A stretch of 43,629 nucleotides of DNA. It comes from Paracoccaceae bacterium. GTDB taxonomy: Bacteria; Pseudomonadota; Alphaproteobacteria; Rhodobacterales; Rhodobacteraceae. Made by a program: the position numbers and the translations under genes. Shown here piece by piece: positions 1 to 7,706 of this stretch. Position 1 is the stretch's first letter. The number at the start of each line of letters is the position of its first letter. The stretch lies in the NCBI GenBank assembly GCA_947461435.1, contig CANHLE010000019.1, positions 1 to 43,629 of the forward strand. The letters run 5' to 3'. The notes under the pieces were generated by a model, which searched no databases, was not told the DNA's origin, and saw only the letters and a program-made list of their open reading frames with translations.

Positions 1-618
1 GGGCACCTGCGTCAAAATCCGCGCCTTCTGCTCGTCGTTCAGCTTGTCCGTCATCGCCGTGGTAATGAACCCGGGCGCGACACAGTTCACGGTGATATTC
101 CGGCTGGCCACCTCGGCCGCCAGCGATTTTGACATCCCCACCATCCCGGCCTTGGACGCGGCATAATTGGCCTGCCCCGGATTTCCTGTGGCCCCAACAA
201 CGGAAGAGATATTCACGATCCGGCCCCAGCGCGCCTTCATCATCCCGCGAAGAACGCCCCGGCATAGCCGAAAGGTCGAGGTCAGGTTCACATCCAGTAC
301 CGACTGCCATTCGTCGTCCGACATGCGCATGAACAGGTTGTCTTTGGTGATCCCCGCGTTGTTCACCAGAATATCGATCGATCCCATCGCCAAGGCCGCT
401 GCCTTGGGCAAAGCCTCGACGCTGGCGGCATCCGACAGATCGCAGCGCACCACATGCACCCTTTGGCCCAGATCCACCGCAAGGGCCTCCAAGGGGGCCA
501 CCCGTGTGCCCGAAAGCGCGACCGTCGCCCCGGCGCTGTGCAGCGCCCGCGCGATCCCCGCCCCAATTCCCCCCGAAGCGCCCGTGACCAGCGCCGTTTT
601 TCCTGTCAGATCAAACAT
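1..618 (-). CDS. fabG: 3-oxoacyl-ACP reductase FabG, C-terminus cut by window edge
   Basis: NADPH-dependent reduction of 3-oxoacyl-ACP in type II fatty acid synthesis, cytosolic. The 206 visible residues are a classical short-chain dehydrogenase: TGASGGIG cofactor loop near residue 13, NNAG near residue 87, the catalytic serine in NISSVVG, and the Y-x3-K pair in NYAASKAG. The family is about 245 residues, so roughly 40 C-terminal residues lie outside the window. The start ATG has an AAGGA ribosome site upstream. It lies 34 bases downstream of fabD on the same strand, so the two are probably cotranscribed. Fatty-acid context rather than another SDR role is inferred from the fabD neighbour. Confidence 0.95.
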   Translation of the reverse strand, partial: MFDLTGKTALVTGASGGIGAGIARALHSAGATVALSGTRVAPLEALAVDLGQRVHVVRCDLSDAASVEALPKAAALAMGSIDILVNNAGITKDNLFMRMSDDEWQSVLDVNLTSTFRLCRGVLRGMMKARWGRIVNISSVVGATGNPGQANYAASKAGMVGMSKSLAAEVASRNITVNCVAPGFITTAMTDKLNDEQKARILTQVP

Positions 619-652
619 TTTGGTCCTTCCTCATCTCTTCCGCGCCAAGGCC

Positions 653-1585
653 TTATGCCTTCAGCGCCGCCACATCCTCGGGGGTGCCGATCGACCGCAA
701 GACAACCTCGCCCTGCACGATCCGCTTGATCATGCCGGACAAGGCCTTGCCGGCCCCGATTTCCCAAAATTCTGAAACGCCAGCCCCTTCCATCCACAGA
801 ACGCTTTCGCGCCAGCGGACGGCCCCGGTGACCTGCGCCACCAAAAGCGCACGGATACGGTCCGGTTCTGTCACCGCCTCGGCCCGCACGTTCACGACCA
901 CGGGCACCTTTGGCGGCAGAACGTTAACGCCGGCCAAGGCCTCGGCCATGACAGCGGCCGCGGGCTGCATCAGGGCACAGTGAAACGGGGCGGACACCGG
1001 CAACAACATGGCCCGTTTTGCGCCGCGCGCCTTGGCAATCTCGACCGCGCGTTCGATCGCGGCCTTGTGCCCAGAAATAACCACTTGCGAGGGGTCATTG
1101 TCATTCGCCGCCTGACAGACATCCCCCTGCGCCGCCTCGGCCGCCACATCGGCGGCATCGGCGTAAGACATGCCCAAAAGCGCCGCCATGGCGCCAATGC
1201 CCACCGGAACCGCCTCTTGCATCGCTTTGCCGCGCGTGCGCAGCAAGCGCGCGGTGTCAGACAGGCTCAGCGCACCGGCCGCACACAGGGCCGAATATTC
1301 GCCCAGACTGTGGCCTGCCACGAAACTTGCCTGGTCCAGCCCGAACCCTTCGGCCTTCAGCGCGGCCATTACTGCAAGTGAGGTTGCCATCAAGGCGGGC
1401 TGGGCATTTTGCGTCAGCGTCAGGTCGGCGATCTGCCCCTCCCAGATCAGGTCCGACAGGGCCTGACCAAGGGCGTCATCCACTTCGTCGAACACGGCCT
1501 TGGCCGCCGGATAGGCCAAAGCCAAGGCGCGGCCCATACCAATGGTTTGGGCCCCTTGCCCCGGAAACACGAATGCGCGGCTCAT
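653..1585 (-). CDS. fabD: malonyl-CoA:ACP transacylase FabD
   Basis: Transfers malonyl from CoA to acyl carrier protein, giving the extender unit for fatty acid synthesis. At 310 residues it has the usual family length. It begins SRAFVFPGQGAQ and carries the nucleophile elbow GHSLGEYSAL with the catalytic serine, plus the later SAPFHC segment with the catalytic histidine. An in-frame start 18 bases further upstream exists, but the chosen ATG has an AGGGGAA ribosome site directly before it and matches the usual FabD N-terminus. First gene of a fabD-fabG pair. The gene to its left in a standard fab cluster (acpP, fabF) would be outside the window. Confidence 0.96.
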   Translation of the reverse strand: MSRAFVFPGQGAQTIGMGRALALAYPAAKAVFDEVDDALGQALSDLIWEGQIADLTLTQNAQPALMATSLAVMAALKAEGFGLDQASFVAGHSLGEYSALCAAGALSLSDTARLLRTRGKAMQEAVPVGIGAMAALLGMSYADAADVAAEAAQGDVCQAANDNDPSQVVISGHKAAIERAVEIAKARGAKRAMLLPVSAPFHCALMQPAAAVMAEALAGVNVLPPKVPVVVNVRAEAVTEPDRIRALLVAQVTGAVRWRESVLWMEGAGVSEFWEIGAGKALSGMIKRIVQGEVVLRSIGTPEDVAALKA

Positions 1586-1704
1586 CTTTTCCCCTGTTGT
1601 CACCCGATCTGCGGGTGCCCTTTAGAACTGTCTTTCGTCAGGCCTTACCTTGCCGGCCCAAAACGTGCAATCTTTTGGCATCTCTTTGCAAGGATCCCGG
1701 CCCG

Positions 1705-2124
1705 ATGTCTCCGCTTCGGCGCAAAATCATTTACGCCCTCTCGTTCGAGGTTTTGGGCATCGCGGTCGCGGGGACAAGCCTTTTTCTGGTCTCGGCGGGC
1801 GATGCGGCGCATAGTTTTTCCTTGTCCGCCCTGTGCGCCAGCGTCGCGATGATCTGGTCCTATATCTTCAACACGGCGTTCGAGGCGTGGGAAAGCCGCC
1901 AAATCCACCGGGCCCGCACGCGCTTGCGCCGAATGGTGCATGCGGTTCTGTTCGAAGGCGGGCTTTTGGCCGTTTTGCTGCCCCTGACGGCCTGGTGGCT
2001 GTCGATATCGATGCTGCAGGCGATGATGCTCGAGGCGGGGCTTGTGGCGGTGTTCATCCTTTACACCTATCTCTTTACCTTGGCCTTCGACGGGCTCTTT
2101 GGGCCGCCGATATCGGCCCAGTAG
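1705..2124 (+). CDS. PACE-family (BTP) membrane efflux protein
   Basis: A 139-residue inner-membrane protein with four hydrophobic segments (about residues 10-31, 37-58, 82-104, 108-130), the layout of the proteobacterial antimicrobial compound efflux family, typified by AceI of Acinetobacter, a proton-driven chlorhexidine exporter. The two-repeat architecture is visible. Repeat one has KIIYALSFE, ending in Glu15, the position essential in AceI. Repeat two has RMVHAVLFE, a full match to the family RxxHAxxFE motif. WSYIFNTAF and YTYLFTLAFD match the second family motif. Repeat one is degenerate (K for R, Y for H). It stands alone, divergent from fabD. Substrate unknown; many PACE proteins export polyamines or biocides. 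Confidence 0.85.
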   Translation: MSPLRRKIIYALSFEVLGIAVAGTSLFLVSAGDAAHSFSLSALCASVAMIWSYIFNTAFEAWESRQIHRARTRLRRMVHAVLFEGGLLAVLLPLTAWWLSISMLQAMMLEAGLVAVFILYTYLFTLAFDGLFGPPISAQ

Positions 2125-2142
2125 GCGGGCTTGCATATTCCC

Positions 2143-2170
2143 TTGTATTCCACGCGCCAAACCGTATAAG
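2143..2170 (+). promoter_or_regulatory. candidate sigma-70 promoter for rpsF-rpsR-rplI
   Basis: TTGTAT (-35-like) and TATAAG (-10-like) are separated by 16 bases in the gap between the PACE gene and rpsF, about 110 bases before the rpsF start. The -10 is one mismatch from consensus and the -35 is weaker. No transcription data are available. Confidence 0.45.
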
Positions 2171-2277
2171 GCCCCATCCTTTCCGTATTTCCATGAACCG
2201 GCGCAGCCTCTCGTGGACGGGCCGCGGAAAGGTTTGCCCGTCCTATGAAATGCGCCTTGAGCAAGAACGGAGACCAC

Positions 2278-2709
2278 ATGCCGCTATACGAGCATGTTTT
2301 CATCTCGCGTCAGGATCTCTCCTCGGCACAAGCCGAGAGCCTGGTGGAGCACTTCACGGCAGTTATTTCAGACAACGGCGGCAAGATCGTTGAAAGCGAA
2401 TACTGGGGCGTGAAGACCATGGCCTACAAGATCAACAAGAACCGCAAGGGTCACTATGCCCTGCTGAAGTCTGACGCTCCGGCGGCGGCTGTGCAGGAAA
2501 TGGAACGCCTGATGCGTCTGCATGACGACGTCATGCGTGTTTTGACCATCAAGGTCGATGCGCATACCGACGGGCCGTCCGTTCAGATGCAAAAGCGTGA
2601 CGACCGCGAGCGCGGAGACCGCGAAGGCGGCTTTGGCGATCGTGGTGACCGCCCTGATCGTGGGTTTGCCCCTCGTGGCGACCGCCCCGACCGTGCCCCC
2701 CGCCGCTGA
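2278..2709 (+). CDS. rpsF: 30S ribosomal protein S6 with charged C-terminal tail
   Basis: Ribosomal protein S6, which binds 16S rRNA together with S18 in the small-subunit platform. The first 95 or so residues are canonical ([48 protein letters not shown]). The tail of about 45 residues is low-complexity, rich in Arg, Asp and Gly with repeated GDR/RPDR units, longer than the E. coli tail and typical of alphaproteobacterial S6. The chosen ATG gives the conserved MPLYEH start; an in-frame ATG 33 bases upstream would add eleven non-conserved residues. First gene of rpsF-rpsR-rplI. Confidence 0.97.
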   Translation: MPLYEHVFISRQDLSSAQAESLVEHFTAVISDNGGKIVESEYWGVKTMAYKINKNRKGHYALLKSDAPAAAVQEMERLMRLHDDVMRVLTIKVDAHTDGPSVQMQKRDDRERGDREGGFGDRGDRPDRGFAPRGDRPDRAPRR

Positions 2710-2731
2710 TCTGAGAAAAGGACAATAACCC

Positions 2732-2959
2732 ATGGCGAACAAACCATTTTTCCGCCGCCGCAAGGTTTGCCCCTTCTCGGGCGACAATGCACCGGCGATC
2801 GACTACAAAGACACACGTCTTTTGCAGCGCTATATCTCTGAGCGTGGCAAGATCGTACCGTCGCGTATCACCGCAGTCTCGGCCAAAAAGCAACGTGAAC
2901 TGGCGCAAGCCATCAAGCGCGCCCGCTTTCTTGCCCTGCTGCCCTATGCCGTGAAATAA
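2732..2959 (+). CDS. rpsR: 30S ribosomal protein S18
   Basis: Ribosomal protein S18, the S6 partner in the small-subunit platform. The 75-residue product has the normal family length. It shows the conserved features [10 protein letters not shown] near the start, the [18 protein letters not shown] core, [25 protein letters not shown], and a final LPYAVK. An AAAAGGA ribosome site precedes the ATG. It sits 22 bases after rpsF and 12 before rplI, so it is the middle cistron of one transcript. Confidence 0.98.
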   Translation: MANKPFFRRRKVCPFSGDNAPAIDYKDTRLLQRYISERGKIVPSRITAVSAKKQRELAQAIKRARFLALLPYAVK

Positions 2960-2971
2960 GGAGCACCAGAT

Positions 2972-3556
2972 ATGCAAGTGATCCTTTTGCAGCGTGTGGC
3001 CAAGCTTGGCCAAATGGGCGAAGTCGTGACCGTCAAGGACGGTTTCGCACGCAACTTCCTTTTGCCCCAGGGCAAGGCTTTGCGCGCCAACGACAGCAAC
3101 ATCAAATCTTTCGAAGCCAAGAAGGCGCAACTTGAGGTGACGAACCTTGAGACGAAGAAAGAAGCCGAAGTTGTTGGCGCCCAGTTGGACGGTCAGACCT
3201 TTGTCGTGATTCGCTCGGCTTCTGATGCCGGCGCGCTTTACGGCTCTGTCACCACGCGCGATGCGGCCGATGCCGCCACCGCGGGCGGTTTCACCGTGAA
3301 CCGGGCCCAAGTGGTTCTGGACCGTCCGATCAAGGACCTGGGCCTGCACACGGTTTCTGTCGTGCTGCACCCTGAGGTCGTCTCGAAGATCGTGCTGAAC
3401 GTGGCACGTTCGGTTGAAGAAGCCGCTTTGCAGGCGTCGGGCAAGTCGATCCAGGCTTTGGCAGCAGAAGCCGAAGCTGAGGCCGAGTTCGAAATCGCGA
3501 ATCTGTTCGACGAAATGGGCGCAGCCCAGGACGGCGAAGACCTGACCCGCGACTGA
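2972..3556 (+). CDS. rplI: 50S ribosomal protein L9
   Basis: Ribosomal protein L9, binding 23S rRNA at the base of the L1 stalk. The N-terminal domain [21 protein letters not shown] is canonical, followed by the long connecting helix and the C-terminal domain ([15 protein letters not shown]). At 194 residues it is longer than the E. coli protein (149). The extra length is an acidic Ala/Glu-rich tail (residues about 155-194), seen in other alphaproteobacterial L9 proteins. A strong AAGGAG site precedes the ATG. Last gene of the operon, followed by a clear terminator. Confidence 0.97.
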   Translation: MQVILLQRVAKLGQMGEVVTVKDGFARNFLLPQGKALRANDSNIKSFEAKKAQLEVTNLETKKEAEVVGAQLDGQTFVVIRSASDAGALYGSVTTRDAADAATAGGFTVNRAQVVLDRPIKDLGLHTVSVVLHPEVVSKIVLNVARSVEEAALQASGKSIQALAAEAEAEAEFEIANLFDEMGAAQDGEDLTRD

Positions 3557-3589
3557 TACCGTTCGCTGACCGTTGGTTGGCCAAGACAC

Positions 3590-3623
3590 AAGGCCACGCA
3601 GATCGCTCTGCGCGGCCTTTTCT
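3590..3623 (+). terminator. rho-independent terminator after rplI
   Basis: AAGGCC-A-CGCAGA / TCTGCG-C-GGCCTT forms a 12-bp stem with one A/C mismatch and a TCGC loop, followed by TTTTCTT. It lies about 35 bases past the rplI stop and ends the ribosomal operon. Confidence 0.85.
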
Positions 3624-3700
3624 TGATCTGGGTGCAAAGCGGCATCTGCCATGTCGGTATCCCCGCAGTGCAGCGGTGCGGGGGTGGATAGGGTTGGGGC

Positions 3701-4630
3701 ATGAAACTGTCATCCTCGCTTTTGGGCATCCTTAGTCTTGTCTTTGGTATCGCGATCTTTTCCGTTCAGGATCTGATCTTGAAGCTGATTTCGGGCGACT
3801 ACCCGCTGCATCAGGCCATGGTGCTGCGCAGCGTGACCGCGATTCCCTTTTTGTTGATCCTGACGCGGATGATGGATGGCAGTTTGCGCAGTTTGGTCAG
3901 CCCCAGTTGGCCGGCCATGCTGGCGCGCGGTTTGTTGAATTTCGCGGCCTATACCGCCTATTATCTGGCCTTGGCCGCCCTGCCCATGGCCACCACGGTG
4001 GCGCTGTATTTTACCGCGCCGCTGATCATCACGATTCTGTCGGTGGTCCTTTTGGGCGAAGCGGTGTCGTGGCGGCGCTGGGCCGCGATCGGGGCGGGCT
4101 TTGCCGGGGTGGTGATCATGGTGCGCCCCGGGGGCAATCTGTTCGACTGGGCCGCGCTGCTGCCGGTGTTTTGCGGCGGGGCCTATGCGATGTCGATGAT
4201 TCTGGCCCGCACCATGGGCACGCGCGATACGGCTGCCGCCATGGCCTTTTGGGGCAATATCGCCTTTTTGGTCTGCGCGGCGGGGCTGTCTGTGGTCTAT
4301 GGGCCGGGCGGATATGGCGAAACCGGGCATCCATCGCTGCAATTTCTGATGCGCGGCTGGGCGATGCCCACCCTGTGGGATGGCACCTTGATGTGCGCCT
4401 GTGGGCTGATCGCGGCCATCGGGCTGACCGCGCTGACCCAAGCTTACCGGATCAGCCAATCCTCGGTCGTGGCGCCGTTCGAGTTCACCTTTGCTTTTTG
4501 GGGCGTGCTGTGGGGCTGGATGTTCTGGGGCGATTTGCCCGATCTTTGGGGCTGGATCGGAATTTCGGTGATCGTGGCCGCCGGGATTTATGTGCTGCGC
4601 AGCGAAGGCACCGGAGAAGCGACGTCCTAG
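3701..4630 (+). CDS. EamA/DMT-family transporter
   Basis: A 309-residue inner-membrane protein with about ten hydrophobic segments arranged as two EamA repeats (about 8-145 and 155-300), the drug/metabolite transporter superfamily fold. Signs of the family are the early VFGIAIFSVQDLILK helix and the end-of-repeat pattern LLGEAVSWRRWAAIGAGFAGVVIMVRPG. Substrate cannot be read from sequence; members export amino acids, purines or other metabolites. It follows the ribosomal operon terminator and stands as its own unit. Its TAG stop overlaps the stop of the opposite-strand gene in the palindrome CTAG. Confidence 0.85.
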   Translation: MKLSSSLLGILSLVFGIAIFSVQDLILKLISGDYPLHQAMVLRSVTAIPFLLILTRMMDGSLRSLVSPSWPAMLARGLLNFAAYTAYYLALAALPMATTVALYFTAPLIITILSVVLLGEAVSWRRWAAIGAGFAGVVIMVRPGGNLFDWAALLPVFCGGAYAMSMILARTMGTRDTAAAMAFWGNIAFLVCAAGLSVVYGPGGYGETGHPSLQFLMRGWAMPTLWDGTLMCACGLIAAIGLTALTQAYRISQSSVVAPFEFTFAFWGVLWGWMFWGDLPDLWGWIGISVIVAAGIYVLRSEGTGEATS

Positions 4631-5373
4631 CCCAGATCGGGGAACCGCGCGCGCAGGGCCGCCACGTGATCGGCCAAGGCCGGAACCGCAGACCATTGCG
4701 CCAAAAGATCACCCCAACGCAGGCGAACAAAGGTTACACCGTCGCCGGCAATCCTTTTGGAAAATTCGGCAAGCTCGCGCCGATGCAGGGCCTTGCGCAC
4801 CACATCGACGGGTTTGCCGTTCGCCCAATGAACCGGGTCGGCATAAATGTACACCAACACCGCCCCCGTCGCCCGTTTTTCGGCGCGGGTCCAAAGGCCA
4901 TAGGCGCTTTTGATCAGTTGCACCGCGTCCAGCGATTCAAAGCCGACCTCGCCCTTGACCAGATCATCGCGAAGCTGGGTAAAACGCGGCAGCTTTTCGC
5001 GCCAGACGGGGCGATCATAGACTTCGGCAAAGCCGCTGGCCTTGGCGGGGCGGAACGGTTCATACCGCCGGCTTTCGATGCCGATCAGCGTGGTGGCGGT
5101 TTCCATGCCGACATCCAGCCAGGGATGGCGCCCGTCTTTCCACGGATAGCGCATTTCCGCCTCGAGGGTGACGGACGTGATCTGCCCGGAGGGCACGCCT
5201 TGCAGGGCGGGCATCTGCGCGGCGCGGTGCAGGAACCAGCCAAAGGCATTTGCCACCAGCGCCGCCGAAGATTCGGGGCTGTCGATCTTGCCAGAGCGGT
5301 ATTCATGGCCCGGAGAGCGCTGCAAACACTCCAAGATACCCTCGACCGGAAGATCTGGTAAGAAACTGGTCAT
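4627..5373 (-). CDS. conserved protein, possible PD-(D/E)XK nuclease fold
   Basis: I do not recognise this 248-residue soluble protein with certainty. The stretch around residues 68-108 (SVTLEAEMRYPW, HPWLDVGMET, LIGIESRRYEPFR) has the alternating strand pattern Glu71 / Asp87 / Glu100-x-Arg102. This resembles a PD-(D/E)XK nuclease core with Arg in place of Lys, and reminds me of restriction-endonuclease-like proteins of the PGN_0703 type. There is no methyltransferase or restriction partner nearby. The start used has GGAG at a good distance; an upstream in-frame start would run through the tig terminator hairpin. The coding call is firm and the nuclease role is a hypothesis. Confidence 0.6.
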   Translation of the reverse strand: MTSFLPDLPVEGILECLQRSPGHEYRSGKIDSPESSAALVANAFGWFLHRAAQMPALQGVPSGQITSVTLEAEMRYPWKDGRHPWLDVGMETATTLIGIESRRYEPFRPAKASGFAEVYDRPVWREKLPRFTQLRDDLVKGEVGFESLDAVQLIKSAYGLWTRAEKRATGAVLVYIYADPVHWANGKPVDVVRKALHRRELAEFSKRIAGDGVTFVRLRWGDLLAQWSAVPALADHVAALRARFPDLG

Positions 5374-5398
5374 GGCGCGCTCCGCTGTGGGAAAGGAA

Positions 5399-5423
5399 AG
5401 GGCCGCCCCAAGGGGACGGCCCT
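5399..5423 (-). terminator. probable tig terminator
   Basis: AGGGCCG / CGGCCCT arms enclose a second CCCC-AA-GGGG stem, giving a near-continuous hairpin. On the minus strand it is followed by TTCCTTTCC, a moderately U-rich run. It sits 25 bases past the tig stop and before the next minus-strand gene. Confidence 0.65.
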
Positions 5424-5447
5424 GATGGTTCAAGCTCAGATGAAAGC

Positions 5448-6782
5448 TTACATCTCGTCCAAGGCTTCGACCAGCTTTTGCAGCTCGTCCTTGGTGATCT
5501 CTTTGTCGGTCACCTTGGCCATGGCCACGATGTGATCGACAACCTTGTCTTCGAAGATCGGCGCGCGCAGTTGCTGCTGCACTTGCTGGTTCTTTTGAAC
5601 AAATTCGAAATAGGCGCGTTCCTGACCGGGGTACTGACGTGCCTGTTGCAGCACGGCTTGGGTCATTTCGGCGTCTGTCACGGTGACTTCGGCCTTGCGG
5701 CCCACTTCGGCCAGAACCAGACCCAAACGCACCCGGCGTTCGGCCAAGGCCTTGTGCTCGTCGGTGGTTTCGACGTGGTCATGGTTGTGACCTTGCACGT
5801 CGGGGTTCTCTTCGTGCCACAGCTGGTGGGCGATCTGTCCGGCTTCCGCATCGACCAAGGCGGGGGGAAGATCGAACTTCACCTGAGCATCCAACTGGTC
5901 CAATAAAGCGCGCTTCATCACCGCGCGGGCCGCGCCCTTGTATTCCGCTTCCAGACGTTCAGCGATCTGGGTCTTCAAGGCGGCCAGATCTTCGGCGCCA
6001 TATTTCTTGGCCAATTCGTCATTCACTTCGGCCGGAACGGCCTTTTTCAGGCCCTTGATGGTGCATTCAAACACCGCCGCCTTGCCCGCCAGATGGGCCG
6101 CGCCATAGGCTTCGGGGAAGGAAACGTTAACCTTCACCTCGTCGCCGACGGCCGTGCCGACAAGCTGTGCCTCGAATCCCGGGATAAAGGAGTTCGAGCC
6201 CAGAACCAGCGGGTAATCTTCGCCCGTACCGCCGTCAAAGTAATCGCCGTCCACCGAGCCCTTGAAGTCGATCGTCACCTGATCGCCGTCTTTGGCCTTG
6301 GCGCCTTTTTTCTTGTCTTCGAAGGATTGTGCGGTGCCCGCCAAATCCTTTAGCGCCTGATCAACCGAGGCGTCATCGGCCTTGACCGTCAGTTTATCCA
6401 AGGTGATCTTGGAGGCGTCGATTTCCGGGATGGGGGGCAATGCCTCGTACGACATCTCGACCACAACGTCCTGACCTTCTTTCCAGGTCTCGCCGTTGAC
6501 CATCTTGACGTCGGGCTGCAGCGCCGGACGATCGCCGGTCTTTTCAAAGTGACCCTTCATCGCGCCATCGATGGCGTCTTGCATGGCGTCGCCCGTCAGG
6601 CGCTGGCCAAACTGCTTTTTCAGGATCGCCAATGGCACCTTGCCTTTTCGAAATCCTTTGATTTCGACTTCGGGCTGCGCTTCAAGCAACTTTTCCGTCA
6701 CTTTGGCTTCCAGTTCGGCCGCCGTGACCGTGATGGTATAGCCGCGCTTCAGGCCTTCGTTCAGGGTCTCGGTAACCTGCAT
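5448..6782 (-). CDS. tig: trigger factor (ribosome-bound chaperone, PPIase)
   Basis: Binds L23 at the ribosome exit tunnel and shields nascent chains; the middle domain is an FKBP-type prolyl isomerase. The 444 residues show the ribosome-binding domain with the signature GFRKGKVP near residue 43, the PPIase domain around residues 150-245 ([38 protein letters not shown]), and a helical substrate-binding C-terminal domain. Length is normal for the family (about 430-450). AAGGA lies 8 bases before the ATG. The tRNA-Leu gene ends only 26 bases upstream on the same strand, so tig may share its transcript. Confidence 0.97.
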   Translation of the reverse strand: MQVTETLNEGLKRGYTITVTAAELEAKVTEKLLEAQPEVEIKGFRKGKVPLAILKKQFGQRLTGDAMQDAIDGAMKGHFEKTGDRPALQPDVKMVNGETWKEGQDVVVEMSYEALPPIPEIDASKITLDKLTVKADDASVDQALKDLAGTAQSFEDKKKGAKAKDGDQVTIDFKGSVDGDYFDGGTGEDYPLVLGSNSFIPGFEAQLVGTAVGDEVKVNVSFPEAYGAAHLAGKAAVFECTIKGLKKAVPAEVNDELAKKYGAEDLAALKTQIAERLEAEYKGAARAVMKRALLDQLDAQVKFDLPPALVDAEAGQIAHQLWHEENPDVQGHNHDHVETTDEHKALAERRVRLGLVLAEVGRKAEVTVTDAEMTQAVLQQARQYPGQERAYFEFVQKNQQVQQQLRAPIFEDKVVDHIVAMAKVTDKEITKDELQKLVEALDEM

Positions 6783-6808
6783 GTTCTCGTCCTTCTCATC
6801 TTATCTCT

Positions 6809-6893
6809 TGGTGCGGGTAGAGGGACTTGAACCCCCACGCCTTGCGGCGCCAGAACCTAAATCTGGTGCGTCTGCCAATTTCGCCATACCCGC
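6809..6893 (-). tRNA. tRNA-Leu (anticodon TAG)
   Basis: The minus strand folds as a class II tRNA: acceptor GCGGGTA / TACCCGC, discriminator A and an encoded CCA end; anticodon stem CCAGA / TCTGG around the loop TTTAGGT (anticodon TAG, reads CUN codons); a long variable arm GCGCCGCAAGGCGT as expected for leucine; and a T loop containing GGTTCAAGTCC. 85 bases including CCA. Confidence 0.96.
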
Positions 6894-7029
6894 AAATTGC
6901 CACGAAACGGACAGGCCCTTCCCGGAAGGAAGACCCGGACCGCCCCGCAAATCCGCGCCCTTCTAACAAAGGCTTTGCGGGGATGCGAGAGGAAAATCGT
7001 CAAATGCGAATTGTGCTGTGGTCGGCAGA

Positions 7030-7098
7030 TTTCGCGCCCCCGTTTTCGCACCCCCGTTTTCGCGCCCCAGTTTTCGCGCCCCAGTTTTCGCGCCCCGT
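7030..7098. repeat. 14-bp tandem repeat, five copies
   Basis: Five head-to-tail copies of the unit TTTCGCGCCCCNGT (copy 2 has A for G, copy 5 is one base short) lie between the tRNA-Leu 5' end and the Hint-protein gene. No coding frame in the region is convincing. The rest of this 286-base gap should hold the tRNA promoter on the minus strand and the Hint-gene promoter on the plus strand. Confidence 0.85.
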
Positions 7099-7179
7099 CG
7101 CAAATCGCCACGGCTTTAACCCAATCTTGCCATATTGTGCTGCAAAAAAGAGATCCAGACGAGTCGAGGAGATCCAACC

Positions 7180-7653
7180 ATGGCACAGCACACAACCCAA
7201 AAGGATCTGCGCAGCAGCGCGGTGGTCACCAGCGGCGTTCTGCAAGGGACCAAGATCTTGACGCTGGATGGCGAAATTCCGGTGGATTTTCTGGAGATGG
7301 GAGATCGGGTGCTGACGCGGTCTGGCGCACGGATTTTGAAATCAATCGAGATTACCGTGATGTCGAATGTTCGGATGGTGCGCATCGGCGCCTCCACCTT
7401 GGGGGTGGAGCGGCCAGAGGAAGATGTTCTGGTTCCCGCCGGTCAGAAAATTTTGGTGCGCGATTGGCGCGCCATGGCCTTTGCCGGCACCAAACAGGCG
7501 CTGATCGCGGCCGCTCGGCTGACGGACGGCGAATTCATTCGGGGCGAAGTCTTGGATCTGGCGCGGATTTATACCCTTGGGTTCGAAGATGAGGTTGTCA
7601 TCTATGCCGGCGGATTGGAATTGGCCTGCGATCCGGCCGTGGTTTCCGCCTGA
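7180..7653 (+). CDS. solitary Hint-fold protein with lost catalytic residues
   Basis: A 157-residue protein that is almost entirely one Hint (hedgehog/intein) module of the Hint_2 kind common in Rhodobacteraceae. It shows GTKILTLDGEIPVDFLEMGDRVLT (start of the Hint fold), then DVLVPAGQKILV and a terminal LGFEDEVVIYAGGLELAC. In active relatives the first segment opens with Cys (C-F-x-x-G-T) and the second carries SPQHR. Here the Cys position is Gly19 and the His position is lost (PAGQK), so autoprocessing is not expected. No signal peptide or calcium-binding repeats are attached. GAGGAG ribosome site precedes the ATG; a perfect terminator follows, so it is monocistronic. Function unknown. Confidence 0.8.
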   Translation: MAQHTTQKDLRSSAVVTSGVLQGTKILTLDGEIPVDFLEMGDRVLTRSGARILKSIEITVMSNVRMVRIGASTLGVERPEEDVLVPAGQKILVRDWRAMAFAGTKQALIAAARLTDGEFIRGEVLDLARIYTLGFEDEVVIYAGGLELACDPAVVSA

Positions 7654-7676
7654 CACCGGGGTCTTCGCGCTGATCG

Positions 7677-7699
7677 GGCCGCCTTTTGGCGGCCTTTTT
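7677..7699 (+). terminator. rho-independent terminator after the Hint gene
   Basis: Perfect 7-bp stem GGCCGCC / GGCGGCC with a TTTT loop, followed by TTTTT; 23 bases past the stop codon and just before the convergent nnrDE stop. Confidence 0.92.
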
Positions 7700-7706
7700 G
7701 CTTGGA

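Noticed and set aside
2549-3652. 367-codon minus-strand frame over rpsF-rpsR-rplI
   Set aside because: Antisense to three certain ribosomal protein genes.
7030-7098. Tandem repeat considered as a CRISPR array
   Set aside because: 14-bp units directly abut with no spacers, and no cas genes are present.
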